35,841 bases of DNA from Deltaproteobacteria bacterium GWA2_45_12 (GTDB taxonomy: Bacteria > UBA10199): assembly GCA_001797365.1 (NCBI GenBank), contig MGPH01000045.1, positions 1-35,841 of the forward strand. The letters are read 5' to 3'. The notes beneath the pieces are model-generated. The model was not told the DNA's origin and made no database searches. It saw nothing but the letters and a program-made list of their open reading frames with translations. Numbering within the stretch: position 1 is the stretch's first letter; each line of letters starts with the position of its first letter. The translations under genes and the position numbers were made by a program. Of this stretch, positions 1-8,465 are shown in pieces.

Positions 1-2121
1 CCTATCCATTCCCTCCAGTGTCAGGGGCGCATATCAAACAGTCTCAAACTTGCCAATAGGCCCTTGGTTCGCCCGGGAGTTATAACAATCACATCACTCC
101 ATCAAATGCCGAAGGATTATACCCGATACGCTGTAGGCGAGTTGGAAGATGGAAGTCTTGTCATAAGAGTCCAAGATCCAGTATCTAAACTAAATCATCA
201 CAACCTGCTTGGACCACGCGAAAAAATGGTGGGGGCGGGATATCTGGAGGTTGTCAGTGAATTGCCAACGGATCTTCAATTCAGTCATGTGATCACCCTG
301 ACGGATGGAAGATTCATTGTATACAATGGGGGAAGTAGCGGATATTCCACTTTAAACGATAAGGTTGTTGTAGATGGGTGGCTTCCTTACAAGCGCCCCT
401 TGGCTGAAGGTGCCAACATCCGTCGCGTTGACGAAGCGTTTCGCGCTTTGGCCAAAGAGAGCGCCATTCCGGGAAGGAGTTTTTTCACGAATCGGAATCT
501 TACCGTGCCCGATCTTCCTCCCGTCGATTCCCAAAAAGGAACTGAAGGAATCCCCTTTACCTTTTCTGAGAGTATGCGCGGTTATCCAGCCCTAGCCCAT
601 GGAGGGGCCATTTATTCTGTTTTGCAAGCTGTGATACAAAAATTAAATGGACGCTTTACAGAAAATGTTTTGACCATCCGTTACGAAGCGCCAGTGCTTC
701 TGGGGCAAGAATGCCGCATTTTTTGGAAACGCCGTGAAAGAGGATGGCATCTTGACCTTGTTTCTTCTTCAGGAAAGAAACTGGCTTCCCTGGATTCAGA
801 AGAGGGGACCGTCCTTCCTACGACTTTTGAAGAGATTCCTTTTCAAAAGCTTCTGGCCGGCGAGGTTCTTTCGGGGCTTCCTTATCCCTTTGTGAACGGA
901 AAGGAAAATCCAACAGGCCTTCATTTGGAATATTTTTTCAACAGGGATGAAAGTTTGATCGGAGCCGTAATTGATTCTCCTGCAGATCCGATGACTGCAC
1001 TCTTGGCTGCTGCTGATGCTGTGGGGGTTATGGCCAGCATGCGTGTGGCGCGTTCTTTTGGGATTACTTCATCGCTTACTTTTAACCCCGAGAAATCGAT
1101 TCCTAAAGATCAAACCCTCTATCTTGTCGCTGATTTAAGTAGAGCCAATCTTATCAATAACGGCGGGCGCCATTGCCAGCTTCCCCTTTATTTGTACAAT
1201 GCGAAAGGCGAAAGACTGGGAACTTTTGCCTTTGATTTTTATTGCGTTGCTGTTGATGATTTTGCTCGTTTGGAAAGAATCCATGATATTCCCAATTTAT
1301 CCGCATCCATCCGCCAGGAGACGAGGGAATTGACACTAAAAAAAGACCCCGCATCGCAAAACACTGTTCGCTTTATGGAAGAGAGTTTGGGGGATGAGTG
1401 GACAAAGGTTTTGGCTTTGCCCAGTCAAGAAATCTATCAAGGAGCTTCTGATGAACTTCCAAGATTAGATATAAGGCCCACTACTCTAAAGCCAACCCCC
1501 CCCGCACTGCCCGCTATTTATAGAACGATAAATATGAATCTGATTTGTCAAGCCGCCGAGGAGGCTTTGGAAATGTTGAAGGGAAGGGGAGGTGATCCAC
1601 GCTGGGTTGAACATCAATTGGCGTTTCAAGATGGTATTTCTGTGGCGATGAAAATCATTGAATTGGCAAAGACTCATTTAACTCCGACAACTCAAAAGAC
1701 ACTTTATTATTTATTGGGACGAGCCAAAGAAGGGGTTCATTTTTATCCTGCCCAAGTCCGGGTTTTTGGGCGGGCTCATGACCTTTTAAAACCCTCTTTT
1801 GATGAACATGCGCGGCAAGTGGCAGGGCATCGTTTGGCTTTACAAGAGCTCGAGCCTCCCATTTCCCAAGGCTTGGGGGCTGGAGATGGGAATGGTCTTG
1901 TCTTGGAACCACACGCAAGTTTACCGGCAGATACTCCTGTTACTCCCAAGGGAGCCTCTGAACCACCTTTGGCATCAAAAGCCAAAATGAGGCCTCCCAA
2001 GCAGGTGCCTTTTTCGCCTCCATCACGTCATGGATCGGCTCGAGCCTGGAATAGAGGCTTGCCACCCCATGTTTTAAGTCGGTTGGGCCGGGGAATTACA
2101 GGCCTTAGGCCCCTTAAGTAA
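1..2121 (+). CDS. Large protein with probable double hotdog (thioesterase-like) fold, 5' end open
   Basis: The frame is open from base 1. The first candidate start is TTG at 64, with no convincing ribosome site, so the gene may begin outside the window. Numbering from that TTG, residues 1-150 resemble nothing I recognise. Residues about 171-247 look like a hotdog half, with a HGGAIYSV helix start followed by strands ending in YEAPVLLGQ. Residues about 297-396 look like a second half, with an ADAVGVMAS helix and long strands ending in a GTFAFDFYCVA strand. Such double hotdogs occur in acyl-CoA thioesterases and dehydratases. The last 180 residues include a helical stretch and an Arg/Pro/Gly-rich, probably disordered tail. 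No signal peptide or membrane segment is visible. Substrate and pathway are unknown. The fold call is moderate; a thioesterase function is inference only. Confidence 0.6.
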   Translation, partial: PIHSLQCQGRISNSLKLANRPLVRPGVITITSLHQMPKDYTRYAVGELEDGSLVIRVQDPVSKLNHHNLLGPREKMVGAGYLEVVSELPTDLQFSHVITLTDGRFIVYNGGSSGYSTLNDKVVVDGWLPYKRPLAEGANIRRVDEAFRALAKESAIPGRSFFTNRNLTVPDLPPVDSQKGTEGIPFTFSESMRGYPALAHGGAIYSVLQAVIQKLNGRFTENVLTIRYEAPVLLGQECRIFWKRRERGWHLDLVSSSGKKLASLDSEEGTVLPTTFEEIPFQKLLAGEVLSGLPYPFVNGKENPTGLHLEYFFNRDESLIGAVIDSPADPMTALLAAADAVGVMASMRVARSFGITSSLTFNPEKSIPKDQTLYLVADLSRANLINNGGRHCQLPLYLYNAKGERLGTFAFDFYCVAVDDFARLERIHDIPNLSASIRQETRELTLKKDPASQNTVRFMEESLGDEWTKVLALPSQEIYQGASDELPRLDIRPTTLKPTPPALPAIYRTINMNLICQAAEEALEMLKGRGGDPRWVEHQLAFQDGISVAMKIIELAKTHLTPTTQKTLYYLLGRAKEGVHFYPAQVRVFGRAHDLLKPSFDEHARQVAGHRLALQELEPPISQGLGAGDGNGLVLEPHASLPADTPVTPKGASEPPLASKAKMRPPKQVPFSPPSRHGSARAWNRGLPPHVLSRLGRGITGLRPLK

Positions 2122-2138
2122 TAGGCCCAATTAACCCC

Positions 2139-2167
2139 TTTACAAAATTTTCTTAACCATGTAAAAA
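2139..2167 (+). promoter_or_regulatory. Putative sigma-70 promoter of rpsO
   Basis: TTTACA at 2139-2144 and TAAAAA at 2162-2167 are separated by 17 nt. The -10 element ends only 9 nt before the rpsO ATG, and no Shine-Dalgarno lies between them, so a transcript from here would have almost no leader. The -10 matches consensus at four of six positions. Confidence 0.4.
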
Positions 2168-2176
2168 CTCGCCCCT

Positions 2177-2443
2177 ATGTTGTTTGGAGAACAAAAACAA
2201 GAAATCATCTCTAAGTTCCGTGTGCATGAAAAGGATACGGGTTCAAGTGAAGTTCAGATAGCCATTCTTTCCAAAAAGATTGAGGAGCTGACTAAGCATT
2301 TTGATACCCATAAAAAAGATTTTTCAAGCCGTCGTGGTCTTTTGCAGATGGTCGGTCGACGACGCAAGTTGTTGGATTACATTAAAGATACCAACACGGC
2401 TCGTTATTCAAAACTTATTGGAGAGCTTGGCATTCGAAAATAA
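2177..2443 (+). CDS. rpsO: 30S ribosomal protein S15
   Basis: The 88-residue product is full length for S15 (usually 88-89). It shows the family signature: an N-terminal helix, the [12 protein letters not shown] segment at residues about 20-31, and [20 protein letters not shown] near the middle, which binds the 16S rRNA three-way junction in the small-subunit platform. S15 is a primary binder in 30S assembly. It lies directly upstream of pnp, the classical rpsO-pnp order. The ATG is preceded by a pyrimidine-rich CGCCCCT and has no Shine-Dalgarno, which is unusual for a ribosomal protein gene; the promoter-like hexamers just upstream suggest a very short or absent leader. Identity is certain. 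Confidence 0.98.
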   Translation: MLFGEQKQEIISKFRVHEKDTGSSEVQIAILSKKIEELTKHFDTHKKDFSSRRGLLQMVGRRRKLLDYIKDTNTARYSKLIGELGIRK

Positions 2444-2479
2444 GGGGTTTTTTAGGCTTCATCTGTTTGGAGGGTTTGG

Positions 2480-2530
2480 CTGATAATTTAACAATCTAAA
2501 AAAAGTTTTTTTAAATTGTTAGATTATCAG
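2480..2530 (+). promoter_or_regulatory. Long hairpin between rpsO and pnp
   Basis: Arms 2481-2504 and 2506-2529 are 24 nt each around a central G, with only one mismatch and one G-U wobble when folded as RNA, and 2480/2530 add a C-G pair. The stem is AT-rich with an A7/T7 apex. It occupies the position of the RNase III-cleaved leader stem through which PNPase represses pnp in E. coli. It could also end rpsO messages, although no separate U-run follows it. The structure is certain; the role is inferred from position. Confidence 0.7.
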
Positions 2531-2609
2531 TGAGTTAAAGATACCTTCCTTTCAAAAGCAAAGCCTCCCCCTTAATTTCACAAGCTACCCAAATATTAGA
2601 GGAGTATTT

Positions 2610-4715
2610 ATGTCCAACCCCGTAAGTGTTTCGGTACAATTTGGAGGTAAGGAAATTATTATTGAAACAGGCAAGCTGGCCAAACAGGCTGGTGGATCTG
2701 CTGTCATCCGTTGTGGAGATACAGTTGTTTTGGTGGCAGCGACCGCTGCTGTGTCCCCCAAGGAAGGCATTGATTTTTTGCCTTTGACTGTTGATTACAT
2801 CGAAAAAACATTTGCTGCCGGAAAAATTCCCGGCGGGTTTTTTAAACGGGAAGGTCGCCCGACTGAAAGGGAAACACTGACCTCCCGCTTTATTGATCGT
2901 CCCATCCGTCCTTTATTTCCTGAAGGTTATAATTATGAAACGCAAGTGATTGCGATGGTGCTTTCCTATGACCGCATTAATGAATCAGACATGCTGGCCA
3001 TTACAGGCACATCAGTGGCCTTGATGGTTTCTGACATTCCCTTTGTCAAACCCATTGCCGGTTGCCGCTTGGGTCGCATTAATGGGCAGTTTGTCTTGAA
3101 TCCTTCCCTTGTTGACATGGAAGAAAGTGATATCGACCTTATTGTGGCCGCCAGCGAAGATGCCGTGGTCATGGTTGAAGGTGGTGCCAAAGAAGTCAGC
3201 GAAAAGGACATGATTGATGCCATTCAATATGCCCACGAATCACTCAAACCCATCATTGCCTTGCAAAAGGAATTGGCCGCAAAAATTGGAAAAGCCAAAA
3301 GAGCAGTGGCCCCTCCTGTCAAAGATGCCGCTATCACGGCTGCTGCCCAAGCCCTTGAAGCCAGGGTGAGTCAGGCCATGGTTTTACCGGTAAAACAAGA
3401 GCGTTACCAGCTTCTTTCTGAACTCAAAAAAGAGCTTGTAGAAAAATTATATCCCAATAAAGCGGACAGAACGCCGGAACGTCTTTTGCAAATTGGTGGT
3501 GACTACGAAAACGTAAAGGCCACGGTTATGCGTACCATGATCCTTAAGGACAAAAAGCGTATCGATGCTCGTGGGCTTAAAGAGATTCGTCCCATTACTT
3601 GTGAAGTAGGTATTCTTCCCCGAACCCACGGTTCGGCCCTTTTTACTCGTGGTGAAACCCAGGCCCTTGTTGTGGTAACGCTGGGGGGCTCGGATGACAG
3701 CCAAACAATCGATTCCATTTCAGGGAATACGGAAAAATCATTCATGCTTCATTATAATTTCCCGGCCTTTTCAGTGGGCGAAGTAAAACCCCTTCGTTCT
3801 CCTGGACGTCGTGAAGTGGGGCATGGGGCTTTAGCTGAAAGATCTTTGGCCAAAGTGATGCCTACAAAAGAAGAATTTCCATATACGGTTCGGATTGTTT
3901 CTGAAATTCTTGAATCCAACGGTTCATCCTCGATGGCTACAGTGTGCGGCGGATCGCTCGCCTTGATGGATGCCGGTGTCCCCGTGAAAGCCCCTGTGGC
4001 CGGTATTGCCATGGGCCTTATTAAAGAAGGCAATGGTGTGGCCATTCTTTCAGATATTTTGGGCGATGAAGATCATTTGGGAGATATGGATTTTAAAGTG
4101 ACAGGGACAGCCAATGGTGTCACGGCCCTTCAAATGGACATCAAAATTGAAGGAGTTACTTCTGAGATTTTGACGACAGCTTTGGAGCAGGCGCGTGAAG
4201 GTCGTTTGCATATTTTGGGCAAGATGAAAGAAGCCCTGCATGTGCATCGCGAAGAGTTATCTGCGCATGCTCCCAAAATCCACAGTCTTACGGTTCGTAA
4301 AGAAAAAATCAAAGACGTCATCGGTAGTGGTGGAAAAAATATCCGCGGTATTATTGAGGCCACCGGTGTGAAGATTGATATTAATGATGATGGATTGGTG
4401 CAAATTTATTCATCCGACATCGAAGCCATTGAACGCGCCAAACAAATGGTGAAGGATTTGGTGGCTGAGGCTGAAGTTGGAAAAATCTATGATGGTAAGG
4501 TCAGAAAAATCATGGAATTCGGGGCCTTTGTTGAAATTTTGCCAAAGACCGATGGTTTGGTTCATATTTCCGAATTGGCTGACCACCGTGTGAAGTTTGT
4601 CGATGACATTGTCAAAGAAGGCGACCGTGTGAAGGTAAAATGCATTGGTGTCGATGAACGTGGAAAAATCAAGCTTTCAATGAAGCAAGTGCCAAAGGAT
4701 GAAGTGCAGAATTAA
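2610..4715 (+). CDS. pnp: Polynucleotide phosphorylase (PNPase)
   Basis: A 701-residue 3'-5' phosphorolytic exoribonuclease, full length for the family. Two RNase PH domains are visible, the first beginning near residue 5 and including [12 protein letters not shown] and the [16 protein letters not shown] motif. The second includes [16 protein letters not shown] and the core [16 protein letters not shown], whose Asp residues belong to the metal/phosphate site. A KH domain follows ([15 protein letters not shown], about 571-585), then an S1 domain (about 625-695, with [19 protein letters not shown]). The trimeric enzyme acts in mRNA decay in the cytoplasm. The start has a strong GAGGAG 5 nt upstream of the ATG. 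It follows rpsO and is 9 nt upstream of uppP, so the three are probably co-transcribed. The upstream hairpin is a likely autoregulation site. Confidence 0.98.
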   Translation: MSNPVSVSVQFGGKEIIIETGKLAKQAGGSAVIRCGDTVVLVAATAAVSPKEGIDFLPLTVDYIEKTFAAGKIPGGFFKREGRPTERETLTSRFIDRPIRPLFPEGYNYETQVIAMVLSYDRINESDMLAITGTSVALMVSDIPFVKPIAGCRLGRINGQFVLNPSLVDMEESDIDLIVAASEDAVVMVEGGAKEVSEKDMIDAIQYAHESLKPIIALQKELAAKIGKAKRAVAPPVKDAAITAAAQALEARVSQAMVLPVKQERYQLLSELKKELVEKLYPNKADRTPERLLQIGGDYENVKATVMRTMILKDKKRIDARGLKEIRPITCEVGILPRTHGSALFTRGETQALVVVTLGGSDDSQTIDSISGNTEKSFMLHYNFPAFSVGEVKPLRSPGRREVGHGALAERSLAKVMPTKEEFPYTVRIVSEILESNGSSSMATVCGGSLALMDAGVPVKAPVAGIAMGLIKEGNGVAILSDILGDEDHLGDMDFKVTGTANGVTALQMDIKIEGVTSEILTTALEQAREGRLHILGKMKEALHVHREELSAHAPKIHSLTVRKEKIKDVIGSGGKNIRGIIEATGVKIDINDDGLVQIYSSDIEAIERAKQMVKDLVAEAEVGKIYDGKVRKIMEFGAFVEILPKTDGLVHISELADHRVKFVDDIVKEGDRVKVKCIGVDERGKIKLSMKQVPKDEVQN

Positions 4716-4724
4716 GGATATTCC

Positions 4725-5588
4725 ATGACCTATGCCGAAGCGGCGCTTTTAGGTTTTGTGCAAGGGGCTACCGAATTTTTGCCGGTTTCAAGTTCGGCTC
4801 ATTTGGTGTTAGCCCCTTGGTTCTTTCGTTTTGAAGATCCCGGCCTTACCTTTGATGTTGCCCTCCACTTTGGGACTTTACTCGCCATTGTTGGTTATTT
4901 TTGGAAGGATTGGTTTCATATCCTTTCGGGATCTTTTCACCTTATCGCTCGTTGCTCGTCGCTCGTCGCTCGAGGGAAGGGTGTTGCTCATGAGCTCGAG
5001 GGCTCGCGAACCCGTATTACGAGCGACGAGTCCGCGAGCTTCAATCTTTTTCTCTGGATCATCATCGGCACCATCCCGGCCATGATTGCCGGATTACTCT
5101 TAGATGAGTGGGCAGAAACCACCTTTAGAAATCCCCTGCTTATTGCCTTTAATATGGCGGCGATGGGTTTTGTGTTGATGGTAGCTGGCAGAAAAGGAAA
5201 GGGACATCGCCATATAAATCATGTGAATATGAAAGATGGTTTATGGATTGGTTTATCCCAATGCCTGGCTTTGGTGCCGGGGGTTTCGCGGTCGGGGGTG
5301 ACGATTACGGCTGGTTTGTTCCGCCACATGGACCGTGTCACCGCAGCGCGTTTTTCATTTTTATTGGCAACCCCGATTACTTTTGGGGCGTGCTTACTCA
5401 AACTGCCTGATTTTATTGATCAGGGAGTTTCGCCCCCTGCCTTGGTGGGGATGGGTGTTTCAGCCCTCACAGGTTTTTTGTGCATTAAATATCTTCTCCG
5501 CTTTGTTCAAAAATATTCCTTCGACATTTTTGCCTATTACCGATTCGTGGTGGCCTTGGTGATTTTAGGGGTTTGGTTTATTCAATGA
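4725..5588 (+). CDS. uppP: Undecaprenyl-diphosphatase
   Basis: An integral membrane protein of the UppP/BacA family that dephosphorylates undecaprenyl pyrophosphate to recycle the lipid carrier of peptidoglycan and other envelope polymers. Motif 1 is QGATEFLPVSSSAHL at residues 13-27, carrying the catalytic Glu and Ser residues. Motif 2 is PGVSRSG at 185-191. Several hydrophobic helices are apparent. The protein is 287 residues against about 265-275 usually. The excess is a hydrophilic stretch at residues about 74-106, encoded by a palindromic repeat between the early helices, while both catalytic motifs are intact. It starts 9 nt after pnp with an AAGGA site, and it converges on a toxin gene 16 nt downstream. 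The identity is secure; whether the insertion affects activity is unknown. Confidence 0.96.
   Translation: MTYAEAALLGFVQGATEFLPVSSSAHLVLAPWFFRFEDPGLTFDVALHFGTLLAIVGYFWKDWFHILSGSFHLIARCSSLVARGKGVAHELEGSRTRITSDESASFNLFLWIIIGTIPAMIAGLLLDEWAETTFRNPLLIAFNMAAMGFVLMVAGRKGKGHRHINHVNMKDGLWIGLSQCLALVPGVSRSGVTITAGLFRHMDRVTAARFSFLLATPITFGACLLKLPDFIDQGVSPPALVGMGVSALTGFLCIKYLLRFVQKYSFDIFAYYRFVVALVILGVWFIQ
4945..5040. repeat. Palindromic/tandem CTCG-rich repeat inside uppP
   Basis: Tandem copies of a GCTCGT-type unit (4946-4975) are followed by an inverted copy: CTCGTCGCTCGT at 4955-4966 is the exact reverse complement of 5019-5030. A second GCTCGAG lies at 4994-5000. The base composition differs sharply from the flanking gene. 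The block keeps the uppP frame open and adds roughly 30 hydrophilic residues in an inter-helix loop. It looks like an inserted dispersed element. Confidence 0.75.
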
Positions 5589-5604
5589 TTAAAACTGATC
5601 AAAT

Positions 5605-5982
5605 TTAGACGGTATGTGAATAATGTTTTTTGATCATGGTATCGCAGGTTCCTAAAGGAATGTTTCGTACTTGGCTATGGGCGACAAGAAGTCTATCAAA
5701 GGGGTCCCTTGTCCAAGGGAAAGAGAAAGCAGCCGTGCACACCTCATCAAAACTAATGTCATCAATGTGAAACGCCGTATCTTTTTTGAGTTTTCCGATC
5801 AGTTCATCGAATTCAAGATCTATTCTCCCACATTCCTTTAAAAATTTTATTTCAAGTAAAGAAATGGGGGATAAAGTTAAGTAATTAAACTCCTTGATCC
5901 AGGGGACATCTTTTAGTTTTTTTGACTTGGAAAGAATCCACAGTAAAATATGGGTATCAATTAGAACAGAGGTGGGCTTCAT
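5605..5982 (-). CDS. PIN-domain toxin, VapC-like ribonuclease
   Basis: A 125-residue PIN-domain protein. The acidic residues expected for the metal-dependent RNase site are visible: Asp9 in LIDTHILLW, Glu44 in SLLEI, Asp93 and Asp96 in RDPFDRLLVAHS, and Asp114 in GTCD. Its start overlaps the stop of the upstream antitoxin gene by 4 nt, the usual coupling of toxin-antitoxin pairs. PIN toxins of this type cleave tRNA or rRNA when the antitoxin is degraded; the target here cannot be read from sequence. The gene converges on uppP with 16 nt between them. All catalytic acids are present, so it is probably active. Confidence 0.9.
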   Translation of the reverse strand: MKPTSVLIDTHILLWILSKSKKLKDVPWIKEFNYLTLSPISLLEIKFLKECGRIDLEFDELIGKLKKDTAFHIDDISFDEVCTAAFSFPWTRDPFDRLLVAHSQVRNIPLGTCDTMIKKHYSHTV

Positions 5983-6233
5983 GATTCTTTCTTATTTTTT
6001 CTTAATGTGAGTTCTTTGTTGGGCTCCCATTCCCATGACCAAGTCTCGGCATCATCGACTTTGCTATGAATGAGAGAGGAGTAATCCGTCTTCTTTGCCC
6101 TTTTCTTTTTGGGGTGGGGAACCAAGTGGATAGGGATGCCGTTTCTTTCGATAATAACGGTTTCCCCCTGGACGGAAAGGTCTAAAATCTTAAAAAAATT
6201 AACTCTGGCCTCGGTGGCTGAAAACCGTTTCAT
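5979..6233 (-). CDS. Phd/YefM-type antitoxin
   Basis: An 84-residue antitoxin partner of the adjacent PIN toxin. The N-terminus (SATEARVNFFKILDLSVQGE, then TVIIERNGIPIHLVP) follows the Phd/YefM fold pattern, which dimerises and binds operator DNA. The C-terminal half is charged and rich in Trp/Glu/Lys, as expected for a flexible toxin-neutralising tail. The ATG overlaps nothing upstream and has no Shine-Dalgarno. A 15-nt palindrome sits 7 nt before the start, consistent with autorepression by the toxin-antitoxin complex. Phd antitoxins paired with PIN toxins are well known. Confidence 0.88.
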   Translation of the reverse strand: MKRFSATEARVNFFKILDLSVQGETVIIERNGIPIHLVPHPKKKRAKKTDYSSLIHSKVDDAETWSWEWEPNKELTLRKNKKES

Positions 6234-6239
6234 GATTTT

Positions 6240-6267
6240 AATGTACAGTGTACATCTTATTTGTCAA
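6240..6267 (-). promoter_or_regulatory. Putative promoter of the toxin-antitoxin operon
   Basis: On the minus strand TTGACA (6262-6267) and TACATT (6240-6245) are 16 nt apart. The -10 ends 6 nt before the antitoxin ATG, which predicts a transcript starting at or within a base or two of the start codon. The first hexamer is a perfect -35 consensus. Confidence 0.5.
6241..6255. promoter_or_regulatory. Operator-like palindrome upstream of the antitoxin gene
   Basis: ATGTACA-G-TGTACAT is a perfect 7-nt inverted repeat around one base. It overlaps the -10 hexamer and its upstream spacer. Binding of the antitoxin or toxin-antitoxin complex here would block transcription, the usual arrangement of such operons. 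Confidence 0.65.
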
Positions 6268-6283
6268 TGAGCAAATCAGAGCA

Positions 6284-6300
6284 ACTCTTTCCTAAAGAGT
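6284..6300. repeat. Short inverted repeat upstream of the toxin-antitoxin promoter
   Basis: ACTCTTT at 6284-6290 and AAAGAGT at 6294-6300 are perfect arms around CCT, midway between the divergent antitoxin and phosphoribosyltransferase genes. There is no T-run on either side, so it is not an obvious terminator. It could be a second operator. The rest of the 6256-6359 gap shows nothing else. Confidence 0.4.
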
Positions 6301-6359
6301 GCGATAAGAATGCAAACAGATCAGGTTAAAAATTACAATAATATTGATAGTTTAAATCT

Positions 6360-8465
6360 ATGTTTCAAAGTTTTCGTCCATTATCGGGAATAGGGCGTTA
6401 TCAGATGCCGCGGATGGCTACGCCTTTCTTAAGGCCAGTTCGTGCCCCGAGAGGGCTGCGGCCATTGCCTCCTTCTCCTTTGCCTTTGAGGATGGCAGCG
6501 CCTCAATCGGGGCGGAGCAGTTATTCTTCGGCTTTGCCCATTGGGACTAATTTAGAAAATGTAAGAGTGAAGCCGAATATTTTTGGAGCTGTACCCGAGT
6601 ATTTGTCGGCAATGATGGGACCTAAAAATGAAGATAAATTGAGACCTGTAACTGGATTTTCATTTGAGGAATGCTATGGCCGTCTGGCTAGAGGGCCCTA
6701 TGATGAAAATGACTTTGATATATATGACTTGCGTAAAAGATTGCTCGATGAAGTAAAGAGGACTCCCTTTCCCACCAAGGAGCAGAAACGCCAGCTTATA
6801 AAGTTATGCAAATTATTTTTTGATAAGGACGACAATTTTTTTCAGGCACGAAAAATTCTTGAACCCCTTCATGATTATTCCGGACTTCGTCGGCTTGTGG
6901 AGCTTTATATGCAGCGTTATCCGCTGAATCGTTATTCCTACGATGCCCCTGTTGTTCTTATGGCACTTGAAGAATATGAAAAAGTTTTGGCAGTTTATAA
7001 GAAAAGGGAGGATTTTGTTTTTGACTTGCTTGACTCTTCTGATGAATTGGTTGCTGCTTCTGACTGCGGTTTTGAGAGATATGTCGCCGGATATGGTGAC
7101 AAGACCCCACCGGCTCAAAGTTTGTGGGAAGCACCTCGTTTATTCGCGATTTCAAAAGAGTATGACATTTGCATCGCTATTGCCAAGGGAGGCCTGTACT
7201 CTGGTTTTATTGCTCAAACGCTTGGCATCCCCACTTTAATTGTCGAGATCCATGCTCATGGTCGGAGTAAGCCTGTGTCCCATTGGGTTACTCCTGTGGC
7301 TCTTGGAGATATTCAGGGGAAAAGAGTGTTGCTTCTTGATAAGGATGCGGTAACAGGCGCTAGCATCGCAGAAGCGGTAAGATTGTTGTTACCGTATAAT
7401 CCACAGCGCATTGGCGTTTATTTCAATCATTCTCCATGGCTCGACCCTGATATGGGTATTAGTATTTTACAGCCCGAGACTGTGGATCGAATCGAAGGTT
7501 TGGGGGTGAAGATTCATCATCCCCAAAATACACCTTCTCATATTCCCAATACTCTGTTCTTTGAACTCCATGAACGGTTTGGAACAAATTTGGGGCGCCT
7601 TTTAAAGGTGGATCGAAGATTTAAAGACATCCTGCCAGAAGCTCAGCGCAACTCTCCCGATCTTGCCTCTGTTTTGAAAAAAAAATGGGAAGCGCTCATC
7701 GAATTATGGAATTCATTTAATCCCCTTTTGCCCGGTGTGTTTGAATTGAGAGCCCGTCTTCTAACGCATTTGGAAGGAGTCTTGCGTTCCTTTCAAAGCG
7801 GACAAGAGATAGCAAGGCGGATGGGTGACCTATTGAAAGTGAATCCTTATGAAAGCTTGCTGAACTCTTTGTCATCCCCTTCCTCATTTTTAGTGTTGTA
7901 TGCGGAGGAATTGGCCGTGGGCCGCTATCGCGATAGAGGTTTGACCCTTGCTAAAAAAAGAGATGTGGAGAATACACGTCTTCCCCATTCCTATCTGGCT
8001 TCTTTTTGCGTAGCAGAGCGTGCGGTGCGTGAAGGCAATTATGATGTGGCCCTCATTGTTGGTCCGGAAGGATTTGCTTTTGAACCAATTTTTGAAGACC
8101 TTGGGCTGCCCACCGTTGCAGTCAATATTCCCGAGGATGATTATGGAGGGAAGCGATCCTTGCAAGCCTTCGATGATCTTTCTTCATTGAAAGGGAAAAG
8201 GGTGCTTGTCGTTGAAGATGATCTGCAATCCGGAGCCACTGTTGTTAAATTACTTGCGGCCCTCCCGAAGGAGGTGGCTGGTTTGGATCTTTATCTTGGC
8301 AATGGGAGTGGTTTCCAGCGGTTGGAAAATGTTCCTTCAGGGATTCAAAAGATATATGTTTCAAATGGAGCTACTCAACCGGAAGAGGATGGCGAAATTT
8401 TTCTACGGCATCTTGCTGAGCGAGAAATGATTTTTAAAGAGGAAAAACTTCCCGATTGGTTTTAA
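6360..8465 (+). CDS. Tandem phosphoribosyltransferase-like protein
   Basis: A 701-residue protein. Residues 1-60 are Arg/Pro-rich and probably disordered. Residues about 90-235 are mostly helical and unrecognised. A first PRTase-like domain spans about 255-400: a hydrophobic strand and AKGGLYSGFIAQTLGIP, then the PRPP-loop-like VLLLDKDAVTGAS (about 323-335). A second copy at about 525-690 repeats the pattern: GPEGFAFEPIFEDLGLP, then VLVVEDDLQSGAT (about 615-627). Both retain the acidic pair and the T/S-G-A/x turn of PRPP-binding loops. PRTases transfer a base or amine to PRPP, or serve as regulatory PRPP sensors; which applies here cannot be told. No Shine-Dalgarno precedes the ATG, and later ATGs at residues 16, 19 or 45 are possible starts. 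The stop overlaps that of coaX by 4 nt on the opposite strand. Confidence 0.75.
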   Translation: MFQSFRPLSGIGRYQMPRMATPFLRPVRAPRGLRPLPPSPLPLRMAAPQSGRSSYSSALPIGTNLENVRVKPNIFGAVPEYLSAMMGPKNEDKLRPVTGFSFEECYGRLARGPYDENDFDIYDLRKRLLDEVKRTPFPTKEQKRQLIKLCKLFFDKDDNFFQARKILEPLHDYSGLRRLVELYMQRYPLNRYSYDAPVVLMALEEYEKVLAVYKKREDFVFDLLDSSDELVAASDCGFERYVAGYGDKTPPAQSLWEAPRLFAISKEYDICIAIAKGGLYSGFIAQTLGIPTLIVEIHAHGRSKPVSHWVTPVALGDIQGKRVLLLDKDAVTGASIAEAVRLLLPYNPQRIGVYFNHSPWLDPDMGISILQPETVDRIEGLGVKIHHPQNTPSHIPNTLFFELHERFGTNLGRLLKVDRRFKDILPEAQRNSPDLASVLKKKWEALIELWNSFNPLLPGVFELRARLLTHLEGVLRSFQSGQEIARRMGDLLKVNPYESLLNSLSSPSSFLVLYAEELAVGRYRDRGLTLAKKRDVENTRLPHSYLASFCVAERAVREGNYDVALIVGPEGFAFEPIFEDLGLPTVAVNIPEDDYGGKRSLQAFDDLSSLKGKRVLVVEDDLQSGATVVKLLAALPKEVAGLDLYLGNGSGFQRLENVPSGIQKIYVSNGATQPEEDGEIFLRHLAEREMIFKEEKLPDWF

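Noticed and set aside
4945-5040. CRISPR array
   Set aside because: Units are a few bases long, partly inverted, without spacers of regular length, and inside a coding sequence.
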